From Pseudovirgaria hyperparasitica (lineage: Eukaryota > Ascomycota > Dothideomycetes > Acrospermales > Acrospermaceae), in the NCBI RefSeq assembly GCF_010093815.1, contig NW_022985553.1, positions 1,212,133-1,276,132 on the forward strand: 64,000 nt of DNA, read 5' to 3'. Position numbers and translations under genes: made by a program. This document shows positions 33,590-45,003 of the stretch, one piece after another (position 1 is the stretch's first letter; every line of letters starts with the position of its first letter). A model generated the notes under the pieces. It made no database searches, was not told the DNA's origin, and saw only the letters and a program-made list of their open reading frames with translations.

Positions 33590-35150
33590 ATGGACTGCCA
33601 CAAGCCCAGCACACTGCTGAGTGAGACGGAGTGTGCAGGATGGCTCAACGTAGTAATCCAGAAGCGCCAACAGATGCTTGCCTGGGTCACAAGCCTCCAT
33701 CCGCAGAAGCTCGCGTGCGAGTCAGACGGCAACCTCTTTTATGGCTCATACAACTTTCGCCAGAAGGTGACGTTTAGCGACGGCACGAGCTGGGTGGTGC
33801 GCTTCCCTCTGTTCGGGAATAACGCCCTTCGATACACCGACGAAAAGGTGGCCATGGAAGTCGAGATGATGACGTTTATCCGCGAGAAGACTACGATCCC
33901 GGTGCCGCGGATCAGGCATTGGGGTCTTTCGAGGGCGAATCCGCTGGGGGTAGGCCCGTTTATTATTATGGATTATATCGAGGGCGTGTCTCTTACTAGC
34001 TTTCTGATTAAACGTGATCCTGAGTTACAGTTCAGCCATGTTCGGGAGGATGTCGATGATGAGACCCTCGAGACCCTCTATAGACAGTTTGCGAATATTC
34101 TCCTCCAGCTTTTCCAGCACGACTTTGAAAGGATCGGTAGCCTGCCAGCGTTGAAGACTGGCTTTGATGTCCCGATTCGCCCGCTAACATTCAAGGCACA
34201 TGACATTCTACAAGCAGGAGGGGTGAGCACTTTCGGTAAGGCGCCCAGTCTTTTTCTATCCCTTTACTATTATATCGACTTACCAGACACGATCAAGGTG
34301 ACCGAAGCAAGGGCTTCGCCACAACAACAGAGTACTTCCAGTATGTGCTCTCGCAAGACTGGGAACAGCTCATCAAGCAGCGGAACTCGGTCAAAGGCAA
34401 TGACACTGCTAGAACGAAATACGAATCGCTTAGCGCGCCTTACGGACATTGCTCCCAAGTCTCATCCACCCAGACTACGATCGCGGCCCGTTCAAGATCA
34501 TCTGCGACGACCTCAGCCTCGCGAACGTGATTGTAAGAAGCGAGGACGACCTCACCATCGTCGGGATAGTCGACCTCGAATGGTCGTATATTGGACCAGC
34601 ACAACTGTTCGGCTCGGCGCCATGGTGGCTTCTCGGGAGACGACTCGTCGACGTAGATACCCGCTACGACGAGGACCACCCCGAGACGACCGCTCGGTAT
34701 CTGAAGTACCTCGAAATCTTCAAGCGTGTCCTCGGCGAGGAAGAGGCTCGAATGCCGGGCTATGATCGAAGAAATGAGCTTTCGAAACTCGTACAGTGGT
34801 CTGAAAGCTCGGGGGCAATGTGGCTCCATATGCTCCTCTCCGTCGGCTTCAACCACCCTAAAAACCTCCCATGCGTGCAGCTGGAACAGCATATCGGCAG
34901 TAAGAAGTGGGGTGCTCTCCTTCAGCAATCCGCCGGTCCAGAAATGGATGTATTCGTCGAGGAGAAGGTAGTCCAGTTAGCCCAGTACGAGAGGGACGAG
35001 AAAAAAGCGCTGAAGTTGAAAGATGGTTTTTATGCTCGCAAAATATCGATGGTGTCATTTCTTGCTACAGTTGCGGCGCTGGAAGGATGGGATCTCACAA
35101 GCAGATTTGATCCGGTGCCTGACAACATTGAAGTTGTTAAGGATATCTAG
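33590..35150 (+). CDS. APH-family phosphotransferase-like gene with a one-base frameshift
   Basis: Exon 1 is 33590-34235; a 62-nt intron (GTAAGG...CAAG) leads to an exon from 34298. N-lobe features are FRQKVTFSDGTSWVVRFP and FIREKTTIPVPRI; the hinge region is FIIMDYIEGVSL. The catalytic loop is altered to FKIICDDLSLANVIV, with CDDL..AN in place of HGDL..GN, and the metal site is GIVDLEWSY. This is the usual form of a large fungal 'aminoglycoside phosphotransferase-like' family, and it does not imply drug resistance. Between TKYESLS (ending 34434) and ALRTLLPSL (from 34437) the frame changes by one missing base. The rest of the frame (to TAG 35150) is intact. A 44-nt intron 34390-34433 would also bridge the frames but would delete conserved residues. 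Confidence 0.75.
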
Positions 35151-35522
35151 GGGCACGGCGACGTCGTGGTATGGCGCTTGGTAATGCACTTGAAGGATGC
35201 CACTAACCCTCCACCCCCTTGTTTCTCGTCCATTTCTTGTGGACGGTGATAATATCACCACGATTTTCTCATTCCATGCAGGAAGACGAAGTGCATAAGC
35301 AGTGAACACACTACTTACATCCAGCAACGACCAGTAGTCCTAGACACTACATATATACCATTACGCTACGCTCGAGCATCGTACATATCCCCTAAGAATT
35401 GTGCTGCAACCAATCACAAAGACTCTCATGATATACAATGCAGGCACCAGGCACTCAGTGTGGAGTCGCCTCATATGCACATAATAGCCCTCTGCAATGG
35501 AGATACGGAATACCACACATGG

Positions 35523-35524
<2 letters not shown>
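35151..35524. other. Intergenic region
   Basis: Lies between the APH-type gene and the microsatellite. No gene recognised. Confidence 0.45.
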
Positions 35525-35618
<94 letters not shown>

Positions 35619-35628
35619 NNNNNNNNNN

Positions 35629-35723
<95 letters not shown>
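35525..35723. repeat. (AC)n dinucleotide microsatellite interrupted by an assembly gap
   Basis: An uninterrupted AC repeat runs 35525-35618 and again 35629-35723, about 47 units each side. Ten N bases lie between (35619-35628), so the true array length is unknown. ORFs here (poly His-Thr or Val-Cys) are artefacts. Confidence 0.97.
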
Positions 35724-35724
<1 letters not shown>

Positions 35725-35735
35725 TCCCAAGAACA

Positions 35736-35804
35736 TATCCCTATAACCTATCCCTATAACCTATCCCCATAACCTATCCCTATATCCCATAACCCATTCC
35801 CATA
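35736..35804. repeat. Degenerate minisatellite, unit CCTATCCCTATAA
   Basis: About four to five imperfect copies of a 12-14 nt unit (CCTATCCCTATAA / CCTATCCCCATAA) directly follow the AC array. Confidence 0.75.
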
Positions 35805-37226
35805 TGATCCTCTAAGCCACCCCAAGGCACATGCCATAGCTACCTGCTCCTCGCCCATACAAGCCGATTGAGCCCTGGGCAGGACAATATACAGGCACGA
35901 CACACTACTATATCATTGAATATTTACCTTTGGTAAGAGATATAGCTGCCCTCCATGTAATGAATGGATAGAGAGAATGAAAGTCGGTCTTTCAATCTTA
36001 TATCTATACATACGCAGCTACTAATAGAAGACTTGGCCGTTCTTGAGATTCAAACTCTGTCTCTAAAATCAAACCATCTACTTCAACTATCTACTCTAAA
36101 TACATACTTATTAAAGTCCTCCTTATGAAGTTATGCTTGCTTTACTATGATATAACTCTTAAACTAAAACCAAAACCATATGATCCTTGGACCTAGTCGA
36201 ACTATATTCAAAACGAGTTCAAACCCTTCTATACCTTAAGTATCTTTGTACTTATAATAGTCTAGTCTCTAACACCATGATAGTCTATCTATTAATATAT
36301 ATATACTATGCTACATTAGCCCCCCGTAGTCAGACTCCGGCACATCCAATCCGATTCTATCCATGCAAGCTCGATCTAGTCAAGTATCCCAACAGAGAAC
36401 ACAACCTCAATCTACACCTCAAGAATGACTACCAAGACGGTAAAATCCCAATCTAATTAGTTCTATTCCTTATATCAGAGTAAATATGATGGTCCGTAGC
36501 AAGCGGATACTTTCTCCCGACGGAGACGTAACACCAGGCTCTATATATAGCCAAATTAGTCGATTCCTGCAAGGTTCTGGTGCTTAAGGGTGCTCGGCGA
36601 GGTTCGGACGTCGAGTCTAGCCAGTAACACGAATTAGGTGGATATGTCAAATATTATTTATATCCATAGGTTATCACATATTTTTCTTTCCTATTTGAGG
36701 AACCTTGATCATTATCTCGCCATGTCTGTTCTTGGTTCACTTCAATTTAACGCAAGCAATCTTAGTCTCTTACTTACTGTAGATTCCAAGTTCTCACACA
36801 CACATATATATCTCCAAAGCCACGGATAAATATAAATATAAAGCCCCTGTCTGTAACCACCGTCCCTCCCCCAATGAGGCAACACAGTGTCCACCACCCA
36901 CACCCACCCAGCACCACACAACAAGCACACAGCCCATCCACCACCGATCCACACACAGATGCTCACTCCTGCAACGCAGACGGACATAGACTAGACACCC
37001 ATAGCGATTAAGTATGTTTAGATGATGAAGAGTGCCTACCTATTATCTCCACCTCTATAAACTATTCCTCCGTAGCCACATACTAGCCTGTCGCTAGCTT
37101 GTCCATCGCCGCCACAAATCGCCCTATCATCGGATCCTTACTAGCTGCTTCTCTAATCTCTGGGAGCAACTCGATTTTTGGCACAGCAGGTTTACCTGGC
37201 GTCTGTTGTGACTGTCCGAATACGAG
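35805..37226. other. AT-rich gene-free region
   Basis: About 1.4 kb with strong AT bias between 35930 and 36330 and a C/A-rich low-complexity stretch around 36860-36960. Short ORFs (for example 36187-36456) show no recognisable domain. Possibly a decayed repeat. Confidence 0.45.
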
Positions 37227-38527
37227 CTATTGCGGTTGCTGATACGGCTTGGCAGGTGTCTCTGCGAAAGCACCCATCACTGCAGCCAGATCACCTTCAC
37301 TTCTAGATTCCTCGCTAGCCTGTAGCACGCCCTTGCCCTTCTCCTCACTCGGCTGCACGACCTGCCTGCCATGCCATGACTTCATCAACTCGGCCATATT
37401 CTTGCGCAGGCCGTACTGCGCCCACTCGGTCCAGGCTCTCAGTTTCATGCTCACGTACCTGCTCACACCAGGCAAGAACAGCGTGCGGCTGCGGCCGGCG
37501 AGTACGGCTTTGACAATCTCCTCGGCGACGGTCTCGGGATAGAGCGGGTAGTTGACAAAAGGGTCGCCCTGCTTGAAGCCCTGGAAGAGGGCGGTGCGGG
37601 TGTAGCCCTGTGCGACGAGCACGGTGCGGACCTTGGGGGCTTTGTATACGGTTGCGAGTTCGGCAGAGAGGCCCTCGTGGAAGGCGACGGCGGCGGCTTT
37701 GCTGCCGGCGTAGTCGACCATGTTGGGGGCGGTGACGAAGCCGGCGAGGCTGGCCACTGTCACGATCATGCCGTGGTTGCGCTGCACCATAGACGGGAGG
37801 AGGGCCTGGGTGAGGTAGAAGTGGGCGAAGGTGTTGACGCGGAAGGTCAGGTTGAGGTCGCGCTCGGAGGTCTCGAGGATGCATTTGCCAAAGGCCACGC
37901 CGGCGTTGTTGATGAGAATGGTGGGTTCGCCGAGGGTGGATCGGATGGTGGCTGTTACGGAGGTGATGGAGTCGGGGGAGGCGAGGTCGCATTTAAAGAA
38001 GGAGACTGTGGCTGGAGCTGGGTTTCAAAGTTAGCTATGCGAGGAGTGACAGGAGGTCTGGTGCTCACGGTCATATTTGAGGTCTTGGATGTCGAGAACT
38101 GCGACCTTGATGCCTCTCTCCGCAAGAAGCTTTACGACATGTGCTCCAATGCCATCACTGCCGCCAGTCACTACGACAACCTCCTTCTTCCAGTCGTATA
38201 CATCGTTGCTCCAGTTGTTTGTGACACCGGCGTCGAGGAAGCTGTTAACGTAGCGGAATGCGCCGAGGATGAGCAGTGTGCGTAGAGCTTTGAAGCCTCT
38301 TTCAGCGTTCAGATTCTTGGCCACGAGAGCTGATCCTTGATTTGTGTATGCGGCAGCAAGCCATAGTGGGAGAGTGATGAAGGGATTGAGGGCTGTGCGA
38401 CTGATCAATCGCCCGACAGTATCGAGTGTGACACCTGAAGCTGTCAGAACTTGCACTCTTTTGTGGTAATAGTTGCTCTCGAAGGCTTACCTTCACGATT
38501 GAGTTGGTAAGGACTTCGGAGAGGCAT
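37227..38527 (-). CDS. Short-chain dehydrogenase/reductase (SDR16C / retinol-dehydrogenase-like)
   Basis: Exons 38527-38491, 38434-38069 and 38017-37227 (introns of 56 and 51 nt) give about 397 residues. The Rossmann motif TGGSDGIG, the acidic residue in VAVLDIQDL, NNAG and the catalytic YAGSK (YxxxK) with upstream Ser in VASLAGF are all present. The N-terminal ~90 residues before the Rossmann core include hydrophobic stretches (PLWLAAAY, LLILGAFRYVNSFL), as in membrane-associated SDR16C enzymes that act on long-chain or retinoid alcohols. The C-terminus has a polar extension of about 50 residues. It is likely NAD(P)(H)-dependent at the ER or lipid-droplet membrane; substrate unknown. Confidence 0.9.
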
Positions 38528-39247
38528 GTTGACTTGAAGCTCTTGGAAGCTCTACCGTCCGTCGTATGTGATCCCAACGATCACGCTTGATAGCGTGTGA
38601 GAGACTAATTCGGAGGAATTACTCAGGGCGAACGGAGAACGTAAGCGGGGTTCTGTTTACGCGAGCTGTGAATGGGCGCGAGGGTGGTGAGAAGAGGACG
38701 GATGAGGATGAGAGAAGCTCCCCAAAGCCCGCAGCTTTAAGGCGTGAGTACCCATACTGCTCCCTGTCCCGTGGCACAGCTCCGGTAACGAGCATCATTC
38801 CCCGCACGCATCGCTTCTTTTGGTGTTGCGGGCACAAATGACGCTTTGGTCGGGGCTGGAGACTAAAATGAATAGTTGCAAGGAATAGTGTTTGCGGGGA
38901 TCCAGGATTACTGACTCGGTGTGACGTGGTTTACCGAGGGCTTTTAGCGCCAGAAGAGGAAAACTCGTGTGGAGCACTCAGTACCACGTATGTGATATGG
39001 ATGAAATAAAATCAGTCGAGGACACGTATTCATGATTGGAGCATCAGCGACGTTGGTCATCGTGGAGCGTGGAAGATAGGTAGTCGGTCGAAGCCGATCC
39101 AATGCGTCTATATACAGCGGCATGAGTCGCCGTCTTTCGTTCTATCTTAGGTATATTCCAACGCCTGTCGCAATGTGAGAGAGGAGAGAGCCTCGATCCC
39201 TTGACCGATCCAACAACGCCATGTGTAAAATACAAAATATGGGACTT
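38528..39247. other. Intergenic region
   Basis: Promoter of the minus-strand SDR gene and 3' side of the minus-strand alternative oxidase gene. No gene seen. Confidence 0.5.
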
Positions 39248-40365
39248 TTAGATGACATCCTTACGTTCCCAGCCCGTGGACTGCAGATGCTCGATGCCCT
39301 TGGTAGGATGCGGCTTGTTGACGTCCTTGTATGTGCTGGCATACGGGTTCGGATCATTCTTCTGATCCAGGTTGCCCAGAGTGTGATTAACCTCGCGATG
39401 CTTTGCTTCGTCCGCACGGACATAGAGCAACAAATCGCGCATCGTCCTACTGCCTTCGGGCATATTCCAGTACTTGACAGCAATCTCGGGAGCTTGCATC
39501 TTGCCCCAATTCGGCAGTGTCCCGTTGTCAATATCTTCAATCTCGCGAGTGTATGTAATCACTGCCTCTTCCTCGAGGTATCCCACAAATCGATGGCATA
39601 TCCGAGGCGAGAGGATGTATGCAGCGAAGAAGGCGTTGAAGAACACACCCTGTGCTCCCAGCACCATCAACCGCATGAACCAGCCCGGCTCAGCCATCTT
39701 GAGGAATGTGAGCAGATGCATGCGCTCGTTGTAGGATTCTTCTAGCAATGTCTCCATCCAACCGTTGTCGCGCTTCATGCGTCGCATGCTGTGTAGATGT
39801 CGCATCATGCCGGCAACCATGCCCGGAACGCCGGCAACGGACTCGAGGAAGATGTTTCGAATGAGGTATTTGCGCTCCGTCATGCCGTATTTCTGGCGAG
39901 CTGTGAGGGGATCCAGTTTTGCCAGCTCTTTGGCGGAAGCATGACGATATCCAGAGGCGATATCGAGACCTGTTCGCAGAACTGATATGATCAGCTCCGA
40001 CTCTGCAACTGTAATAGAACCCAAAACATACCTTTGACGGCCAGTAAGGCGATCTTGTCAGCCCAGTCCCGTGTCTCGCGGTGTGCGATCTGGACCTTCA
40101 ACATGTCATCCTTGGCGTAGATTGGATGTTCCCACGCTGGAGGAGTCTCTCTGATGTCCCTCGTTTCAGTCTGGGGGAAAAACTCCTTTATATTACGAGT
40201 CGGCGTCGTAGTGAAACCGCGCCGAGAGGTCCATTGCTGCTGCTGTGGGGATACAGACGCAGAACGAAATCCTACCACGGTAGCATTGCAGGCTTTGAGG
40301 AGGGTCGAAGTGGTGTTTGGTGCCGCAAGTGTACGGCAAGTTGTGACAGCCCGAGTGGATATCAT
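39248..40365 (-). CDS. aox: Mitochondrial alternative oxidase
   Basis: Exons 40365-40032 and 39981-39248 (50-nt GTATGT...TCAG intron) encode about 355 residues, the usual length. The N-terminus is rich in Arg, Ser and Thr ([11 protein letters not shown]), as a mitochondrial presequence. The diiron ligands appear in the four canonical boxes: [28 protein letters not shown] and [12 protein letters not shown]. The enzyme oxidises ubiquinol with oxygen at the inner membrane, bypassing complexes III and IV, and is commonly induced under respiratory or oxidative stress. All ligand residues are present, so it should be active. Confidence 0.96.
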
Positions 40366-42109
40366 GGGTGTCGAAGTGTGTTGTTATGGAGAATACTGAT
40401 GGGTTGATGTAAGTGTAAGAGGTTAATTATGAGGACGATGATAAGTAGGAGAGCCTTAGGACATTGCCTCTGCGAAGGAATTTATACACATTGCGCCGTA
40501 GATCGGGAGCACAGTAAAAGTGAGTCAGCTCCCAAACAATGCCTACAGTGGAATGGGTGATACGGACGACGCCTTGATGTCCGCGGTCGAAGACAATGAT
40601 CCGCATTAGGCGCCCCTGACTTCGTATTACCTACAGCATGATTGGACGTCGTCGATGTTGTCGACTGGTCATCCATACCATGAACCCGGAAAGTTACGTG
40701 AAAGCAAAGGGAATAACGGAGACAATAATGGAGACAAACCAACGGTGGCAGCGAAATGAATAACATCGGAATCTGTAGGGCTGAAGAACCGCCGCAAAAG
40801 GGAGCATAATGCCAAGACACGAGAATAATTCGGAAAGCGCGTGAGCACGTGCCTACTCAGCCCCAATCAGCCCCGATTAGTCAGCCTGCCAAACCTCCAG
40901 CAGACGGTCATCTGCTGTTGCAAATTTTCATCACTTCTTCAGCTTCAGCTTCCCCACGATTCATGGATACTGTGTTATAAGACTTTATGTCTACAGTCGT
41001 TGCATCTTGCGTTCAACAGCGTGTCTTCATACTGACCGTCGATGTGGTGGTCGTATGGTACTGCGATTGTCCAAGTCGAAGAACGCGAAACCACTCATTT
41101 CTGCATCAACCGAGAACTTGTTCACCTCAAGCAAGTATGCTGTATTACTGACTCTAAATTGTGACGATGGTATGGTCGACGACTCGTTTAGCAACATACT
41201 AGGAACGAGATGTCCTCCAATCGAGATATCTGCAACATAGATTTGACGCTTGAACATCCGACGAGCTTTATATCCGTCTGGCTTTGGTAATGATGATGAT
41301 TGCGACTCTAGTACAAACCATACCTTGGTCAACGAACGTCTCTGGAGAGCCAAGTCCTCATGGTGCCTCTCGGTGAACTTTACCCCTGAACATAGGCACA
41401 AAACAAGGCCGGCCACTACAGAAGCTTCGTCAGCCTTTAGCTCAGTTTTGTGTAGCGTCCAGAGCACCTTGGTGAAGCCCAATTCGTCCGCGAATAATGC
41501 AACTTGGTTGGAATTATCGCTGTCAAGATTGTGTCCAGCTTTATACAACGCTGCTAGCCTCGCACGCCGCTCAAGCCCACGCCGGACGGCTCGCTGATCT
41601 TAGTATGTCTACTACTCAGGTTCCCTTTCCAGGCGAAATCACAACAGCAATTCTAGAGGCATAATTCTACGTCTCAAAACTTTTCGTTTTGAACGGTTGT
41701 CGACTTTGTTCCCCACGCGTGGATTATGACTTTAGGGCTGACGTCGGATCAAGCTTCGTCCGACCAACCTCGCTACCAACAAACCAACTAATAGTAGGAT
41801 GCACACTTTACTATGTTTGACAGTTAACTAGGCTGTAATAGTACATGAGCCAACAGAAAAGTACACTTTAATACAAACGAGCCGCAGGCGTCGTACTATG
41901 AACCATCACCTAATTACCAATCGCATCGGGTCGGAATCGACGCTTGCTCAAGTGAACGTCCACGGAAGGATGCCGGAACTACAAAACATCAGCTACGTAT
42001 TCGCATGGCTGATTGGTAACCACTTCATAGGGTTTGTTCAGCACTATGATCCTGATAAATCGTCGATCTTGTCTAGAAAGGAGTCCATCTTACGGCACAG
42101 CATGGCGTT
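40366..42109. other. Intergenic region with weak antisense ORF
   Basis: About 1.7 kb between the alternative oxidase start and the lipase promoter. A 173-codon minus-strand ORF (41548-41027) lacks an ATG at its 5' end and shows no domain. A TATAAA-like element on the minus strand (40486-40481) lies about 115 bases before the alternative oxidase start codon. Confidence 0.45.
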
Positions 42110-42117
42110 ATAAAAGT
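42110..42117 (+). promoter_or_regulatory. TATA-like box of the lipase gene
   Basis: TATAAAAG lies 83 bases between its end and ATG 42200, a normal distance for ascomycete promoters. Confidence 0.5.
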
Positions 42118-42199
42118 CGAGCTCTGGCAATATCATTGAAGTCCTGCAGCTATAGACCTCGTGCATTCCTCACCTCGCCGCGAAGCCATCATCGACGAG

Positions 42200-43068
42200 A
42201 TGCTCTTCACCACTCTTTCGACTCTGGCTGTGGTCTTTGGTACGGCCTTCGCCCAGTCCAAGACCAGCATTACAACCGCAACGTACAACGACCTTGTTTA
42301 CTACGCCAACCTGAATGAAGCGACCTCCCTCTCTATCGGATCAACTTGTCCTAATCCACCCAACGGTGTCATTGCGCTCTCCTACATTGACACCGGCTCT
42401 GGCTTCGACGACACCAATGTCCACGGCGTAGTCTGGTACGCCTCCGCTCGCAACCAAATCATCATCACCTGGGCCGGCTCCAACAACACTGCGAATTACA
42501 TCGAGGACCTCAATTTCGAACAAGTCTCCTACCCCAGCAGCACCGGCTGCAATTCATGCTTGTCCACGCCGGCTTCAACGTCGCGTATAGCTCTGCGAAA
42601 TCCATGGCCAATACTGCCCTTGCCGCCGCTTTCAAGAAGTACCCCTCTGCCGCCCTCATCATCTCCGGCTACTCCCTTGGCGGCGCAATCGCAGACCTGC
42701 AGTTCGCGGATCTCATTGCCACATCCTCGTATAAGATCGCCGCAGTCTACACCTATGGCGAGCCCCGCACAGGGAACCAAGCCTACGCCAACTTCGTCGA
42801 CGCAAAATCAAAGTCGACCTCGTCGAATGGCATCTACTTCCGCGTCACCCACGCCAATGATCCCGTGCCGAGACTGCCGCCGGCCGGCGCACCCATCGAC
42901 TATGTGCACTGCCGCACTGAATATTGGGAGATGTCCAGTAGCGCACCGAGTGCCTCGAGTACGTATCATTGTTTTGGCCAAGAGCCGAGTGATTGTAACG
43001 AGAAAGCGTCCGGGTCCAATGTCAATGATCATTTGTCATATGCCGGATTCGCCGGGGTGACTTGCTAA
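42200..43068 (+). CDS. Secreted class 3 lipase-like gene with a one-base frameshift
   Basis: Begins MLFTTLSTLAVVFGTAFA, a signal peptide. The fold is that of fungal class 3 (Rhizomucor-type) lipases: IIITWAGSNNTANYIEDL, nucleophile elbow ISGYSLGGA, Asp in HANDPVPRLPP and His in NDHLSYAG. The upstream frame runs through GCNSC at about 42560, and the downstream frame resumes with LVHAGFNVAY. No GT...AG intron fits, and one missing base in TGCTTG explains the shift. Everything else is intact, including catalytic residues, so this is either a very young loss or a consensus error in the assembly. Expected role: extracellular triacylglycerol or ester hydrolysis. Confidence 0.82.
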
Positions 43069-43730
43069 GTCTTGGTCTGGCCAGTATGCTCAATGTGCGG
43101 TGACAGATTCGGAACAATGTTGAACGTAGTGGGCACAAAGTATTGCGTCACAATACAAAGACGGCATGTTTCTTCCGTACCTGCCAAGAGTGTCAAATAC
43201 ATGGCTGTAGACTTGCATAATATTAAACAATTTATCTGTGGCATTCAACGCTCGCATGCACTTGCAGAGTCATATGTCAGCGAACTGAAGAAAGTTAAAG
43301 ATAGGGGCAGCATAAAAGTGAAACTTCGGTCCCTACTCGAACAGACTAATGAATGTTCGGTCGATTTCGAGTTAAGGAACGAACATCACTACAGAGCTAT
43401 TAATAAAATTTACACTTGCCGCTGAAATATGGGTCCGTGCGAGGTTTGTTGTCTCTGGGAGATGTTCATTCACACAACGTATACAGGAACGAAGACAAAG
43501 AAACAACTCTTGAAAGAGATCTGAATAGCCTAGCTGTTATTTCAAGACTCCCTACCCATTAAAAATAAGCAGCTGTTTGTCTTTGTTATCATGCCTTTCA
43601 GATAAAGACGGCCTGCCTCTTATACTACTCCTCCTCGCTACATCAACGTTCCCACCTCCTGCAACAGTCTCTCTCCGCGATCAAGCAAGTCGCAATATAT
43701 CCCACCCCCAATCAACCACACAAGCATAAC
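43069..43730. other. Intergenic region
   Basis: A 117-codon ORF (43072-43425) directly after the lipase stop has no recognised content. C/T- and A-rich leader sequence follows just before the next gene. Confidence 0.4.
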
Positions 43731-44585
43731 ATGGAATCACAAACTACCCCAACCACCTACCCCGAACCCCAACAACATCAAGAAGAAGAAGAACAACAAG
43801 AAGAAGAACTCAAAACCCTTCCTCCCCTCTTCACAATCACAAAACAACCCAACCCTTCCAAGCCCATCCTCCTCCCCATCTCCATCCGCAAAACCAACTT
43901 CACCCTCTCCGTCCCCGCAATCCACCGACAACCCACCCCCCCAACCTTCGAATTCCGCATCGCACTCCACACCGACCCATCCTACGTCCACGAAACCCAC
44001 ATCCAGATCCTCCTCCAAGCTGCCCTCCATAATCCCAGCTTGCAGTGTCTGGCTCTGGATGTCAATTGGCACTTTCACCATGATGACCCGGGGAGGCGGG
44101 CGCTGATTGAGAGGGATTTTGTACGGGGACTTCTTGGCTGTGTTGTTGGGGAGCGGGAGGGGCCGGTTCGGCTGCGGTTGCGGTTTGATCGGAGGTTGTG
44201 GAGGGGGGGTGAGGATTGTGGGGATGGTGATGATGGTGACGATGGTGAGGCCAGTACGGATGGTGAGAATAGCAGCTACGACACAGGTACAGCAAAGCCA
44301 TGCCGGTCATTCTTCACGATTTTCCTACACGCAATGCTCGATATGCTCGACACGCTCGACACGCCGGACCCACAAGGCAGGGAGGTATTGGCAAGCGCAC
44401 TCGATACATTTGAGCATGGGCCCCCGGGCGTGCTTCCGGATGTCGGATATCTTGAGATCGGGAACTTTTGTGAGGGACGCACGCTTGGGTGTAGTGATAG
44501 GTTGTCGGTGGTTTGGTTGGATGCTGAGGGACGCAGGCTTGGTTGGTGGAGGGGGGTGACGATGGAGCGGTGTGTTGTTAGTTAG
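43731..44585 (+). CDS. Fungal hypothetical protein with acidic low-complexity segments
   Basis: Intron-less, 284 residues, starting with ATG in a C/A-rich context (AACATGG). The N-terminus is Gln/Glu-rich (QQHQEEEEQQEEE). The middle reads FEFRIALHTDPSYVHETHIQILLQAAL then LRLRFDRRLWRGG and an Asp/Gly-rich insertion (GDGDDGDDGE). The C-terminal part has LDMLDTLDTPDPQGREVL and VVWLDAEGRRLGWW. I recognise no family. The spacing of hydrophobic residues suggests a folded core rather than a chance ORF. Confidence 0.5.
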   Translation: MESQTTPTTYPEPQQHQEEEEQQEEELKTLPPLFTITKQPNPSKPILLPISIRKTNFTLSVPAIHRQPTPPTFEFRIALHTDPSYVHETHIQILLQAALHNPSLQCLALDVNWHFHHDDPGRRALIERDFVRGLLGCVVGEREGPVRLRLRFDRRLWRGGEDCGDGDDGDDGEASTDGENSSYDTGTAKPCRSFFTIFLHAMLDMLDTLDTPDPQGREVLASALDTFEHGPPGVLPDVGYLEIGNFCEGRTLGCSDRLSVVWLDAEGRRLGWWRGVTMERCVVS

Positions 44586-45003
44586 AGGTATGTTAAGCGG
44601 TCTGTTGGGAGTGCATTGTGATTTTGTCTTTGGGGCTGGGTTGTTGCGTTTCTGCTTGGGTAGGGTGGTGGGTGTGCCGATGGGTGTTTGTTTGTGTTTT
44701 GTGGGCTTTCTTCTTACTGCTGTTGAGGTGAAATGTCTTTCTTTTAGGAGATGAGCTGCACTGGAATGGTAGACTGCACTTCATCTTGACTATGTGTAGA
44801 CTCACCTTCATCAAGCACAGGAACGCTTCGAACTGGCGTTCACATATATCAGATATAACTCGAAATCATCAGTAACATTATATCGATACGTGTAGATCAA
44901 GCCATAGCGGTCTGATACACTGTGGCCGTGATAAATATCGCCCAAGATTAAACTGTTCAGAGCCAAACATATCACTAAACAAATTTGCCCGCCACATAAC
45001 AAC
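44586..45003. other. Convergent intergenic region at the left edge of the diterpene cluster
   Basis: About 420 bases between the hypothetical gene and the 3' end of the diterpene synthase gene. No gene seen. Confidence 0.5.

Noticed and set aside
34390-34433. A 44-nt intron that would repair the APH-type gene frame
   Set aside because: It would remove the segment containing TKYES, which looks like conserved coding sequence, and the donor GTCAAA is poor; a one-base deletion is simpler.
33590-35150. Aminoglycoside resistance gene
   Set aside because: The APH fold is widespread in fungi for unrelated substrates, and the catalytic loop is CDDL..AN, not HGDL..GN.
35361-35772. Poly Thr-His and Val-Cys ORFs
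   Set aside because: Products of the AC microsatellite read in different frames, spanning an N gap.
37345-37992. 215-codon minus-strand ORF rich in Arg, His and Pro
   Set aside because: Out-of-frame shadow of the SDR exon 3, which carries NNAG and YxxxK.
37677-38285. 202-codon plus-strand ORF
   Set aside because: Antisense shadow of the SDR gene; Gly/Glu/Val-rich with no domain.
41027-41548. 173-codon minus-strand ORF
   Set aside because: No ATG at its 5' end, no recognised domain and no supporting splice sites; possible decayed gene but not enough to call.
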